Shown here piece by piece: positions 45,596-56,661 of a DNA stretch of 64,000 nt; position 1 is the stretch's first letter; every line of letters begins with the position of its first letter. A model generated the notes under the pieces. It worked only from the letters and a program-made list of their open reading frames with translations. It was not told the origin of the DNA and ran no database searches. Made by a program: the position numbers and the translations under genes. The DNA is from Lepus europaeus (lineage: Eukaryota; Chordata; Mammalia; Lagomorpha; Leporidae), in NCBI RefSeq assembly GCF_033115175.1, contig NC_084835.1:84193948-84257947 (forward strand), given 5' to 3'.

Positions 45596-45945
45596 GTTGT
45601 TGTTGTTGTTGTTGTTTTTGACAGGCAGAGTGGACAGTAGAGGGAGACAGAGAGAAAGGTCTTCCTTTTTGCCGTTGGTTCACCCTCCAATGGCCGCCGC
45701 GGTTGGCGTGCTGCGGCCGGCGCACCACGCTGTTCCGATGGCAGGAGCCAGGTGCTTCTCCTGGTCTCCCATGGGGTGCAGGGCCCAAGCACTTGGGCCA
45801 TCCTCCACTGCACTCCCTGGCCACAGCAGAGAGCCGGCCTGGAAGAGGGGCAACCGGGACAGGATCGGTGCCCCGACCGGGACTAGAACCCGTGTGCCGG
45901 CGCCGCAAGGCGGAGGATTAGCCTGTTAAGCCACGGCGCCGGCCC
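45596..45945 (-). mobile_element. CSINE, young copy with GTT-repeat head
   Basis: The tail reads as (GTT)n on the + strand. The flanks share AGTTTTTTGTTGTTTT (from 45580 and from 45947). Confidence 0.93.
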
Positions 45946-45959
45946 AAGTTTTTTGTTGT

Positions 45960-46235
45960 TTTTAAGTTTTCTTTATTCCAAAGGCAGAGGTACAGAGGGA
46001 GAGACAGATCTTCCACCAGCTGGTTCCCTCTCCAAATGGTTACAGTGGCCAGCGCTGGACCAGTCTGAAACCAGGAGCCTAGACACGGGTTCAGGGGCCA
46101 TCTTTTGCTTCTTTCCCAGGTATGTTAGCAGGGAGTTGGATCAGAAGTGAAGCAGCCAGGACTCAAACCAGGGCCCAAATGGGATGCTGGCATTGCAGGT
46201 GGCGGCTTAACCCACTGTGTCACAATACTGGCTCA
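45960..46235 (-). mobile_element. Old CSINE-related SINE
   Basis: It has CCACCAGCTGGTTCCCTCTCC and ends GTGTCACAATACTGGCTC. Confidence 0.82.
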
Positions 46236-46269
46236 GCAATAGTTTGTTACGCTAATTAAAGCAACTTAT

Positions 46270-46640
46270 GTTGCTGCAAAAGAAAAAAAAAAAAACTGGA
46301 CTTCATCAAAATTAAAGATTTAATTTGCTTCAAAGGACACCATTAAGAGAGTAAAAATACAACCCACTGAATGGTACAGACTTATTTGGAAATCATATGC
46401 CTGATGAGCCTATGTTCCGAATTAGAACACTTAAAATTCAGTAATATAATAGGGAAAAAAAATGGAATCTGATAGAAGATTCTCCAAAGAAGATACCCAA
46501 GAAGCATGATAAGATGTGCATCATTGAAATAAAATTCAAAACAATGGGGGGATACTGCTGCACACCTACTAGAATGGCCAAAATCACTAAGGCAATAGAA
46601 ATGTTGAGCATGTGGAGAAGCTAAGCTTGGTTGTGATTAT
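46270..46640 (+). mobile_element. L1 ORF2 C-terminal fragment
   Basis: ACTGGACTTCATCAAAATTAAAG, CTTCAAAGGACACCATTAAG and CACACCTACTAGAATGGCC are in the usual L1 ORF2 3' order. It is truncated at both ends. Confidence 0.85.
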
Positions 46641-47000
46641 ATTAAGTGAACTTTTTGGGACCTGCTGCTCTGCACCAATTTTTTAACCAGGACTCATCCT
46701 TGGGTTCTGTCTGACTTGCTTAGCCCAGTTTTAGCAAGAATCCTGCTAAGTCAGTTTAGTGAGAATTCACTACCCTGGCCCACTGTCAGCAACAAAACAG
46801 TCAAGTTAATTCAAGAATCCCCCTACCTGTGATGTGTCTTAGAAGTTTTCTGTCCGCTGCCCCCTCCCTGTGCCTGCTGGCTGTAAATCCCCAGCTGTCT
46901 GCCTGTTGCAATAGTCTTGAGTGCAGTCTTAACAGTTTAACAACTGCCAGGACAATTTTTTACTTAATAATATCAACACTGTTGTAGCTTTAGTTCAGTT
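46641..47000 (+). repeat. Probable ancient LTR-like repeat
   Basis: GGGTTCTGTCTGACTTGC, then AGCCCAGTTTTAGC and CCCCCTCCCTGTGCC give an LTR-like composition. The family could not be named with confidence. Confidence 0.4.
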
Positions 47001-47640
47001 TAAGTTAATGTTCAATTCAAGGCAGTTTGGTGCACTTAAGTGATTGACTTTGATAGCTGCTTTTTTTACCTATGATCTTTTGAGATGGCATGTAGATATG
47101 AAGGTTAAGCAAAGTATGATTATGAATTCACTTCCTGAAATGCAGAAAATTCAAGTGGTTCAGTCTCCACAATTATGTACAAAAGGTCCTTCTAGCCTCT
47201 GTTGGGTCTTCCTGTAATGACAATACATAATTGCAAGTCTAAGATTTATAAATCTCAGATCTAATGACAGTTTTTACCTTTTTTATGTTGAATTCCCAAG
47301 TTAAAACAATGATTTTTAATTTCAAAAACTTACTTAGTCTTCTTTAACATGAGTTTCTTAACAGCTAGAATATAAAAGAGCAGCCAGGTTAAAATTGGCT
47401 TCAAAATTTTAAAACTTCTAACTTGGACTTCTGGGTCTTGTGGGTGGCACAGTCCATGGCTAAGTGCTCTGTTGGTTTTTCCTGCCAAATCAGTCAGCAT
47501 TTCACTACTCCCTTGAGCTTCAGATGTGTGCCTCTAAGATGGTATTTTGTCTAGAATAAGTCTCCATTAGAGAGGGTATTTTACCTAAAATATCCCCCAG
47601 CATACCAATTACATTCTAAAGAATTCATAAACTCTCTGGC
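47001..47640. other. Unassigned AT-rich unique sequence
   Basis: Nothing recognised. Confidence 0.45.
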
Positions 47641-47647
47641 TGTGGTC

Positions 47648-47695
47648 ATGTGTGTGTGTGTGTGTGTGTATACATATATATACACATATATATAT
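47648..47695 (+). repeat. (TG)n(TA)n compound microsatellite
   Basis: A TG run passes into ATATATACACATATATATA. Confidence 0.93.
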
Positions 47696-47785
47696 TCATA
47701 TTCTCTTTGGGCACATTCTTGAAGGTCATCTAATACCTAAAATGTACAAAAGGGAGAAAAACATTCAACACTAGTCAGCCTTAGT

Positions 47786-48045
47786 TTTTTATTTATTTGC
47801 AAGGCAGAGTTACAGAGAGAATCTTCCATTTGCTGGTTCACTCTGCAAATGGCTGAAAAAGGCTGGAGCTGGGCCAGTCCAAAGCCAGGAGCTTCTTCTG
47901 GGTCTCCCACATGGGTGCAAGGGCCCACGTGTACGCGTTTGGGCCATCTGCCACTGCTTTCTCAGGCAGGAGCTGGGTCAGAAATGGAGCTCAGATGGGA
48001 TGTCGGTGCCTGCACCATCACTGCCGCAATTAGTGTGGCAGCATC
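47786..48045 (-). mobile_element. CSINE, older subfamily, decayed
   Basis: It begins TTTTTTATTTATTTGCAAGG and loses similarity after GGATGTCGGTGCC. Confidence 0.8.
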
Positions 48046-49164
48046 GGCAACCTCTGCCCCAAGAAGGTGGTCAAATAAGGCCCCGCCCACACAGGGCAGC
48101 TCTTAGCCATGCCCCACGACCTCAATGAAGCCTCCTTCTGTTTTGGGGGAAAAAAAGCTTGTCTTTGTTAGACCCAAGCAGCACACTTGAGATCCAGGAA
48201 CTATGTTGCTCTCTAAAGCCTTACCCTTCTTCCCAGTAGAACTACCTTAAGCTTGTCCACGATATTCAACATTTCTAAGATTTAATACCTTCAGATTTCC
48301 ATTGTGCAAAGACTGATCACAGCAATGACTTCTGAAAGTGCTTTACAGTTTGTACAATGTCTGTTTATAGTGCTGTATCATTTAGATTACATTTCATTTA
48401 ATTCATCATACTGCTGAGACATAGCAAAGAACACATTTCTGGAAGTCCCTGTCATTGTTCACTTGAACCATGGTCACTGGTCAACCCTCAAGGCTGAGTC
48501 TGAACGTTCCTCACGCAGCTCTAAGCCTCTCTCCAATTATTCCCCACAGACGTGACTCGTGTAGGACTCAATATATAATATCCATCTCCCATGCTAAATT
48601 CTGAGTCCTATGAGGAGGATGTCTTACTCATCTTTGAATTCTCTTAGGCTTCGGTAAAGTGATTGTCATATATTAAAGGCTCAACACATAAATTCAACAA
48701 CCTTAAAAACTATGCTTGCTATAGTAAATGGAAGAGCTTTTTATTTAAGACTATGTATTACTATTAAATGGCCTCCTGGTAATTTAGGTCCATAAAGTAC
48801 TGAAAAGCTGAAGAAGAATTTTGCAATGGAGATTTTAGGAAACTATAAACTCTGAGAACATGTTTCTCTTAGTATGGTCACTAGAGTTTAAGTTGGCACC
48901 ATTCAAAGCTGTGAGCAACTCATCCAACTTTTCACTCAGATGGATGGCAAATAAATAATTTCAACTCCTGTTTCAACTCTAGTCAACGTGTAGTTGCCTG
49001 GAGCTACTTGGTTCTATTCAGGATTCACTGAATTAGTGGCACATGTCACAAGCCAGAGAAACATGAGAAGGGCACGTGGGACTTAAACTTGTAGGTCCTC
49101 CTGTAAAGGGGACATGGCATTGGCTCAGACATAATGAATCCTTGTAGAGTTCTACGAGACACTA
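48046..49164. other. Unique sequence with an L2-like fragment
   Basis: An L2-like 3' end lies at about 48595-48700 (CCTATGAGGAGGATG through TATTAAAGGCTCAACACATAAATTC). The rest is unassigned. Confidence 0.45.
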
Positions 49165-49386
49165 TTTTTTCCCTAAAGAAACCTTTTATTTAAGGAATAC
49201 AAATTTCATGCATTTCATAAATACAACTTTAGGAACATAGTGATTCTTCACACCATACCCACACTCTAACCTCTCTTCCTCCTCCCTCTCCTATTTCCAG
49301 TCTTACTTTTAACTAAGATCTATTTCCAATTAACTCTATACACAGAAGATTAACTCTACATTAAGTAAAGAGTTCAACAAATTGTG

Positions 49387-49465
<79 letters not shown>

Positions 49466-49990
49466 TTCCTCAACAGTCAAGGGCTGTTCAAAGTCATTGC
49501 ATCTAGAAGATGATTTCACTTTTTAAGCACTTTTTTTTAGAAGATTAAAGAAGCACCCAAGAATGATCTTTTGCGAGCACTTAGACAAAACTATAACTTA
49601 CGAGACATCAGAATATCCTCCAATTAATACATTAAAATAAAGTAAGTCCTTGAGAACAAGTTTACTATTAACTCTCATAATACAACTCTGGAGACAAAGG
49701 TCCTATATGTGAAGTAAGTGCACAGTGACTCCTATTGTAATTTTAAAAATTAACACTCTTATGATATCAGTGATCACCTGAGGCTCTTGACATGAGCTGC
49801 CTGGGCTATGGAAGCCTTCTGAATCCACAAACTCCGTATTTAGACAAGGCCATAAGCAAAGTGGAAGTTCTCTCTTCCCTTCAGAGAAAAGTACATCTTT
49901 TTTTGATGACCACTTCTTACCACTGGGGTCTCACCCACAGAGATTCTCTATGAAGGACACTTTTTGCCACAAGAGACACTACTTTAATAT
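49165..49990 (-). mobile_element. 5'-truncated lagomorph L1 (3' UTR only)
   Basis: Reverse complement of the 3' UTR found at 16600-17165. Its GT tract has expanded to a TA/TG compound run at 49385-49460. Confidence 0.88.
49385..49460 (+). repeat. (TA)n(TG)n(TA)n compound microsatellite
   Basis: About 76 bp of TA and TG dinucleotides inside the L1 3' UTR copy, at the position of the GT run in the longer L1. Confidence 0.95.
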
Positions 49991-50633
49991 GAGAAAAAGA
50001 ACTAAAGGTGATACAAGTTTGAGTTTATAACCAAATTTCATGAGTTCTTGTTGCTAACTATGGCATGTCTTTCTAGAGAGCAGGATGTTTTTAAGCCTGA
50101 AAGCTTCTGCAAGCAATTATTGAAGTAACATCACAATTTTATCCTTCAGGAAATGAAAGTACATTGAGCAGAATGAGTTTGGGAGAACAGAAAATACAAA
50201 TGTAGTTTCATTAAGTAGCACACAGAGGAAGTATATGCATCTTTAATACTGTGTTTTAATAACAATGCTTCTGGTACATACGGAAAAGTTATAAAGTACT
50301 TACAGTAAAGCTCTCCACATCCATGTAATGCACTGAGTAATATAAAAACGATGGGAACCAAATCAAAGCTCTAAAATAAATGTGGATCAGAGGAATAGTA
50401 TAACTAAATAACATTTAATGACTCCCTGCAATAAAATTAATTTCTGAAATAACAATGGAAAAGCACTTAGTAAAGTGCTTGTATACAACATTATTTGAAG
50501 GTTTATTAACTGCCAAAAATACATCTAGGGAATATTTTATTTCAGATATAAATGTGATTAAGAAACATCTGAAAATAAAATTGCATATTTACTACCCTAA
50601 GTTATTTGTAACTTAAATAGAGCTTTTAAAAAC
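49991..50633. other. Unassigned AT-rich unique sequence
   Basis: Nothing recognised. Confidence 0.45.
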
Positions 50634-50645
50634 ATTCATACTGAA

Positions 50646-50969
50646 GCTGGCACTGTGGTGTAGACTAAGCCTCTGCATGCGACAATGGTATCCCATATGG
50701 GCGCCGGTTCTAGTCCTGGCTTCTCTTCTGATCCAGCTCTCTGCTGTGGCCTGAGAAAGCAGTAGAAGATGGCCCAAGTGCGTAAAACCCTGCACTCTCA
50801 TGAGGGACCCAGAAGAAGCTCCTGGCTCCTGGCTTCAGATTGGCCCAGCTCCTGTGGCCTTTTGGGGAGTGAACCAGCGGACGGCTGACCTGACAGACCT
50901 TTCTGTTTATCTCTCCCTCTGTGTGTGGCTGTGCCTCTCAAATAAACACATCTTTTTTTAAAAAAAAAA
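50646..50969 (+). mobile_element. CSINE, older subfamily
   Basis: The exact 12-bp duplication ATTCATACTGAA lies at 50634-50645 and 50970-50981. Confidence 0.95.
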
Positions 50970-51051
50970 ATTCATACTGAAAACAGTAAATTGTTTTTAA
51001 GCAGTATACTCTGAAAAAGACTGCCTTTTAAGAAAAAAAAAGGCTGTTTGG

Positions 51052-51340
51052 GGTAGGTGTTTGGTGCAGCAGTTAAGCCCAGCTCAGATGCTCACACCCC
51101 ATATTGGAGTGCCTGGTTCAAGGCCCACTACGCTGCTTCTGATCCAGCTATCTGCTAACACACACCTTGGGAGGCAGCAGATTATGGTTAAAGTACTTGG
51201 GTCCTGGGTACCCAAGTGGAGACATGGATTGAAGTCTGGGTTCCTGGCTTCAACCTGGCCCAGCCTTGGCCGTTGCAGGGATGTGGGAGTGACTAGTCTA
51301 GATGGAAGCTCTCTTTCAAATAAAATTAATATAGCTTTTA
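51052..51340 (+). mobile_element. Old CSINE-related SINE
   Basis: It begins GGGGTAGGTGTTTGGTGCAGC and has a short decayed tail. Confidence 0.78.
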
Positions 51341-52002
51341 AAGGCCTTGTGATTCAAAGCTCTAAGGCCATAATGCAAAAATTGCTGGTTAAGAAAAAAC
51401 TTATATTTTAATCGACCACTGAGCTCAACCACTAGCAGTTAACTTCCTATTGGTTACTGGTGAGGAAATTATGTCCCATGTAAAAGACAGTGCTCCATGC
51501 CCCTGGTGTAAAACTACTGCAACTGTAGCTGCTCTGTTCCATCAAAGGATTTAAAAGGAAACAAAGAGAAAGGAACTCAAGAGAACCTGCAGTATTTGTT
51601 CTGCATGTTGACAGGACTTGGAGACAGAAACTCGAATGGTGAGAATATGAAGCATCAAGGACATCTGCCTCTAACTTGGGCACCCACAGCTATCACCCAG
51701 GTAAGGATATAAGAAACTAGACACGAAACTCACCTGTGGCCTTGCAGAATTCAAGCACCAACCCAAAAAGACAAATGAATAAAAACCAAAAACTTTACCT
51801 CTTTTAGTTTAGCACACTCTGGCTGCAGCCTTGCAAATCATAAAACCACAACCAAGGCCCTGACGGCAGTGTAACAAAATTACACAAAGAGCTCTCTGCT
51901 AGTAATCTGATCCCATTAAAAACTCTTCACGTTTTTAAATATTGAGAGCAGGAGAAAGGAGACAATCAGTACTAATACTGTGAAAATGCCATGTAACGTA
52001 CA
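51341..52002. other. Unassigned unique sequence
   Basis: Nothing recognised. Confidence 0.45.
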
Positions 52003-52113
52003 AGGGGTCTTCATACAGGTCATGGAATTTAGGAAGTTCATACTGGCTCAAAATATTTTGAAATCCACGCATGGTTTTTTCATAATAATCATTTCCATGA
52101 AGTTTCTGAAGAC
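52003..52113. mobile_element. Mariner-type miniature element
   Basis: The left arm AGGGGTCTTCATACAGGTCATGG pairs with ATTTCCATGAAGTTTCTGAAGAC. The centre holds GAAATCCACGCATGG. Confidence 0.7.
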
Positions 52114-52207
52114 TGTTCATATGATTTAAACCTCTTAAAACATCTCTGATTTGTACTTCCTTAAGTAAAATGAAATTTTCTTCACTGAACAAAGAAATAA
52201 GACTTTA

Positions 52208-52257
52208 TTTTTTTAAAAGATTTATTTATTTATTTGAAAGAGTTACACAGAGAGGAG

Positions 52258-52307
<50 letters not shown>

Positions 52308-52563
52308 CTTCCATTCACTGGTTCACTCCCCAGTTCGCTGCAATGGCTGGAGCTACACCAATCCAAGCCAGGAGCCAGGAGCTTCTTCTGGGTCTCCCAT
52401 GTGGATGCAGGGGCCCAAGGACTTGAGCCATCCTCTACTGCTTTCCCAGGCCATGGCAGAGAGCTGGATCAGAAGTGGAGCAGCCGGGACTTGAAATGGT
52501 GCCTATATGGGATGCCGGCACTGCAGGAGGCAGCTTTACCCGCTATGCCACAGAGCCGGCCCC
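52208..52563 (-). mobile_element. CSINE, older subfamily, with GA expansion
   Basis: The exact 16-bp duplication AAGAAATAAGACTTTA lies at 52192-52207 and 52564-52579. The GA microsatellite spans about 52262-52305. Confidence 0.96.
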
Positions 52564-52579
52564 AAGAAATAAGACTTTA

Positions 52580-53189
52580 AAAAGTTAACTTTAACCAAAA
52601 ATACCTCTACAGCTGAATTTTTAAAAACATCTGAATAAGCCCACAATGCTTAATCACAGATCATTTAAATAAAAACTACAGCTTTGCACTTTCCTCACGA
52701 AACACAGAATTCCACCATGTATAGATCTAAAATTACTGATTACTGTACCTTTCACTTCAGTCAATGATCCACTTACCAAAAAACCACTAACACTTGGTTT
52801 CCACTTTGTCATCCAAAAATTGGAAATGAAGACCACATGGATTTCAGCAATTAAAATAGCTGAAGTGTGTAATTATACCAAAGACTAACGCACCTGTTAG
52901 GTAAGCAGTTGCCATTCAGACTCCAAACTGCCTTTCTCTTCCTCCTATACTCCATCCCCAGAGAAATGAATTAAAAAACCATAGAGGAATTGGCCCAGAG
53001 GGGACTTCCAAGTTCAAATAAGGCAGATGTAAAGCATCTCTTGGCCTGTCAAGAAGGCACACTATTACAGTTGCTTAGGATGGGCCAGGCCTTTTTTCTT
53101 TTCCATATATCGGAAGAAATATATTTGACATAGTGTTGGGTGCCCAGAGCAGTGGTGCCAACAGACCTGGAACTTGAGTGTTCATCATA
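52580..53189. other. Unassigned unique sequence
   Basis: Nothing recognised. Confidence 0.45.
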
Positions 53190-53680
53190 ATTAACTGGAC
53201 AGCTTACTATTAATAAGATATATCACTGGTCCCTATTCTCATACGTTGTGGTTCAGGAAATCTGGGGCCCAAGAATTTGGATTTTTTTTTTTTTTTTTTG
53301 ACAGGCAGAGTTAGTGTGAGAGAGAGACAGAAAGGTCTTCCTTCCGTTGGTTCACCCCTCAAATGGCTTCCACAGCCGGCGTGCTGTGCCGATCCAAAGC
53401 CAGGAGCCAGGTGCTTCTTCCTGGTCTCCCATGCGGGTGCAGGGGCCCAGGCACTTGGGCCATCCTCCACTGCCCTCCCTGGCCACAGCAGAGAGCTGGA
53501 CTGGAAGAGGAGCAACTGGGACTAGAACCCGGCACCCATATGGGATGCTGGCGCTGCAGGTGGAGGATTAACCAAGTGAGCCACTGTGCCGGCCCCGAAA
53601 ATTTGGACTTCTAACAATTTCCTAGCTGAGGCTAACACTGCTGGCCTAATGAACCACTGGCTTAGGAAACACATGCTACT
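53190..53680 (-). mobile_element. MER5A-like hAT element split by a CSINE
   Basis: The left part reads CATCATAATTAACTGGACAGC and TCTGGGGCCCAAGAATTTGG. The right part resumes ATTTGGACTTCTAACAATTTCC and AGGCTAACACTGCTGG. This is the order of the MER5A type repeat. The strand is uncertain. Confidence 0.75.
53281..53596 (-). mobile_element. CSINE inside the MER5A-like element
   Basis: The flanks share AATTTGGA. It begins with a T-run and GACAGGCAGAGTTAG and ends CCACTGTGCCGGCCCC. Confidence 0.93.
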
Positions 53681-53719
53681 TCAGAAATAACAGTAAGCTT
53701 CTGTCAGTTCTAAAAATTG

Positions 53720-53830
53720 CCACTATTCCATTCCCACTAGATTGTAAGCACTTTCTAGAGCAGACGTGTACTTGACTATTCTCTGCGTACCCCAGGACTC
53801 AACACCATGCCTTAAAACACAGAAATTAGT
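53720..53830 (+). repeat. L2-like 3' fragment
   Basis: CCCACTAGATTGTAAGCAC, then CTCTGCGTACCCCAGGACTCA are in L2 3'-end order. Confidence 0.55.
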
Positions 53831-53937
53831 TAAAAGTTGTCTAGAACATTTTTAACCAATTGTTCTAACTCTGCTTTGTTGATGTGAATGTAAATAATTT
53901 GAAAAAAATGGAAAGCTTTGAGAAATTGCTTTGAAAA

Positions 53938-54240
53938 AAACTCAGTGAGTTAAAATGCTGCTTGCAATGCCAGAATAACATATTGCAGTGCCAGTTCCAA
54001 GTTGCAGCTGCTCTGCTTCCAATCCAGCTCCCTGATAATGTGCCTGGGAGAGCAGTGGAAGATGGCCCAAGTCCTCAGGCCCCTGCAACCCACGTGGGAG
54101 ACCCAAATGGAATTCCAGGCTCCTGGCTGGTGTTACCCTTGATGTTGCAGCCATTTGAAAAGTGAAACCAGTAGATGGAAGAGTTCCTTCTGTCTCCTCC
54201 ACTTTCTGTGTCACTCTGCCTTTCAAATAAATAAGCACAT
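53938..54240 (+). mobile_element. Old CSINE-related SINE
   Basis: It has TGCTTGCAATGCCAGAATAAC and ends CAAATAAATAAGC. Confidence 0.8.
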
Positions 54241-54515
54241 AACATACCATTATCACCAACAGACAAAGCAGAAGAAACCCAAATGTCCACTGATGGATGA
54301 ACAAAATATTGTGTGCATGTTTGTATTTATACAGGCCATATTTTGTTTGCATATATTTTATATATGTGTATACACAATCAAAAAGGAAGGAAATTCTGAC
54401 ACATAACAGGGTGAATTCTGAAGATACCACGCTAAGTGTAGTAAGTCAGTCACCAAAGAATATTTTATATTCCATTACATGAGGTACCTCCTAGAGAAGT
54501 CAAATTTATAGAGTA
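54241..54515 (+). mobile_element. Ancient L1 3'-end fragment
   Basis: AACCCAAATGTCCACTGATGG, GGGTGAATTCTGAAGATACC and CACGCTAAGTGTAGTAAGTCAG match old L1 3' ends. Confidence 0.75.
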
Positions 54516-54528
54516 AGAAAGTAGATGG

Positions 54529-54845
54529 CGGCTGGAGCTGTGGCACAGTGGGTAAAGCCACCATGTACAATGCAGGCATCCCATATGAGCGCCAGTTCGA
54601 GTCCCAACTACTTCACTTCTGATCTAGCTCCCTGCTAATGTGTCTGGGAAAGCAGAGGAGGATGACCCAAGTCCTTGAATCCCTAAACCTTTGTGGAAGA
54701 CCCAGAAGAAACTCCTGGCTCCCAGCTTTGGATTGGTGTAGCTCCAGCCATTGTGGCCATCTGGAGAGTGAACCAGCAGATGGAAGACCTCTCTCTCTGC
54801 CTCTCTGTAACTCTGCCTTTCAAACAAATATTGTTTTTTTAAAAA
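54529..54845 (+). mobile_element. CSINE, older subfamily
   Basis: It begins GGCGGCTGGAGCTGTGGC and ends CAAACAAATATTG with A/T runs. Confidence 0.9.
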
Positions 54846-55189
54846 AGGAGAGTGGTTGTTGTTTAATAGGTGTAGAGTTCCAGCTGAAGATGAAAAAAGT
54901 TCTAGAGATGGTGGTAATCATTGCACAACAATGTAATTATACTTAACACCAAGGCACAATTTAAAATAGTTACAATTTACCATGCATATCATTATGCATA
55001 ATTTTAACCAAAGAAAAAAATTGAGTATAACATCCTCGCACAAGCCCCCATCTTTCACTAATGCTTTTAGCTAATGTATGTTGCTTCATAATCTGAATAC
55101 TTGTATAATGTTAATTTTACTATAACCTGACATACCTTGCAAAATGTGGACTTGGAGATGATGGCTACACAAAGTATCAATGCAGGAGC
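54846..55189. other. Unassigned unique sequence
   Basis: AT-rich with no recognised feature. Confidence 0.45.
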
Positions 55190-55430
55190 AGCATCATGTG
55201 GTGGTTAAGGAGAACAGGTTTGGAATCAAACTTGAAGCTGGTTTTGAATTTCAACTTCCCCATCTGGCTTGTTTGTAATTATGCAGAACTTATACTGTCT
55301 TAATTTCCCATATGTAAAATAGGGATAATGAGAGCATCTATCACAAAAGATATATGAAGTGCATAGCTTAGACCAGTTGCTGGTGCTCAGTATAATTTGT
55401 GTGAGCTCTCATTATTATATGTCACAGATT
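55190..55430 (+). repeat. MIR element
   Basis: GCATCATGTGGTGGTTAAGG, TTAATTTCCCATATGTAAAAT, AGGGATAATGAGAGCATC, then TGGTGCTCAGTATAATTTG are in MIR order. Confidence 0.8.
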
Positions 55431-55444
55431 TGAATTTGCTTTGT

Positions 55445-55700
55445 AGGGCACTGTTTCTCAAAGTGTACTCCATAAATTGCTTACATCAGAATCATTTGGG
55501 TAGCTTGTTTACAAGGTAGGTTTCCATAGCCCAAATCTTCTGAAACATCATCTGTGTATATTGGTTCCACTGTATAAAATCTATCTTTGCAGAGAGGAAA
55601 AGCACATGGGAATAAAGTTCCTGAATTCAGATCCAGTGACGCAGAAATGGAGAATTGGGGGTCTGGCCAGATGCCTACATTTCCCAAACTTTCTAGCTGA
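55445..55700 (+). repeat. MER5-like hAT fragment
   Basis: CACTGTTTCTCAAAGTGTACTCC and TCAGAATCATTTGGGTAGC match the start of MER5-type repeats. The right end is poorly defined. Confidence 0.55.
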
Positions 55701-55831
55701 TAAGAATCAAGGAAGTGTGACTCCACTGGAATGTGTTTTTTCTGTGTGCCCCTGAGTCTTATCAAAGAGGTTTGGCAAACTCTGCCCCACAGATTTCTAG
55801 TATCCCTCAATTATGCTTTAGATTCAGGCAT

Positions 55832-56085
55832 GGGGGCTGGCGTTGTGGCCAGCTGCTCCACTTCCAAACCAGATCCGGGCAAATGGCCTAGGAAAAGCAG
55901 CAGAAGATGGCACAGGTTTTTGGGTCCCTGTCATCCACGTGGGAGACCTGACTGAAGCTCCTGGCTCCTGGCTTCATGGCCCAGTACTGGCTGTTGCAGC
56001 TATCTGGGGAGTGACACAGCAGATGGAAGTCTCTCTGTGTCTGTCCTTCTAACTGACTTTCTAAATCAATCAATCAATAAATGCA
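55832..56085 (+). mobile_element. CSINE, older subfamily, internally deleted
   Basis: It begins GGGGGCTGGCGTTGTGGC and passes straight to CAGCTGCTCCACTTCC, so about 60 nt of the 5' part is missing. It ends (AATC)n AATAAATGC. Confidence 0.85.
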
Positions 56086-56319
56086 AGGTGTGGCAGGAGA
56101 GCCTGTGCTCCAGGAAGTACAAGGGAGCAAGTGAATCAGTTAACTTGAAAGCACTTAATAAGCATTACTAAGCAGATGGTCACAAAAGACACTGTCTTGG
56201 GCTCCACCCATAAAGGACATGCTATGTAATGAACCGTCAAACCTACACTTTATTATTACCTGGAACTGCTTAAAAATATTTTAAATCATGAAGCAAGTCA
56301 TAGACTCTAAGTCCAGTAC

Positions 56320-56482
56320 AGTGGCTGTCAAAACATGGCGCCAGGCCCAGCAGCATCAGTATCGTGCTGTTAGAGATGTAAATGGAATGTGAAGCTCCGG
56401 GTATAGGGCTCCGCCAGTGGTCATTTAATCAACCCTCCACATGATTCTGATGCTCATTCCAGTTTGGGAACCACTGGCCGAG
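56320..56482 (+). repeat. MER5A-like hAT element
   Basis: CAGCAGCATCAGTATCGTGC, then CACATGATTCTGATGCTC and GTTTGGGAACCACTGG give the MER5A order. It ends about 160 nt from the RPRD1A polyadenylation signal. Confidence 0.8.
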
Positions 56483-56655
56483 TAAAGTGATCTTCCTCAG
56501 CAGTTTCTTGAACATGTCCCTGAATTCTCCTATGGCTTCGCTTCCCTCCTGTTCCATCAGTCTGTCCCCCAACTTTCCACCTTCCCCCACCACATCCAAT
56601 GAATCAGATTCACAAAAATAACCTACACAAAGAGGCTTCAAAAAGAACATAAAAC

Positions 56656-56661
56656 TTTATT
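56656..56661 (-). terminator. RPRD1A: Candidate distal polyadenylation signal of RPRD1A
   Basis: The minus strand reads CTTAATAAAGTTTTATG. A canonical AATAAA lies about 3.3 kb after the stop codon, at the edge of the SINE-free block. Confidence 0.55.

Noticed and set aside
51935-52192. 85-codon minus-strand frame (MFSEENFILLKEVQIRD)
   Set aside because: Its middle lies over the mariner-type miniature element, which has no coding part. No known protein resembles it.
55481-55810. 109-codon minus-strand frame
   Set aside because: It is partly over a MER5-like repeat and has no recognisable motif.
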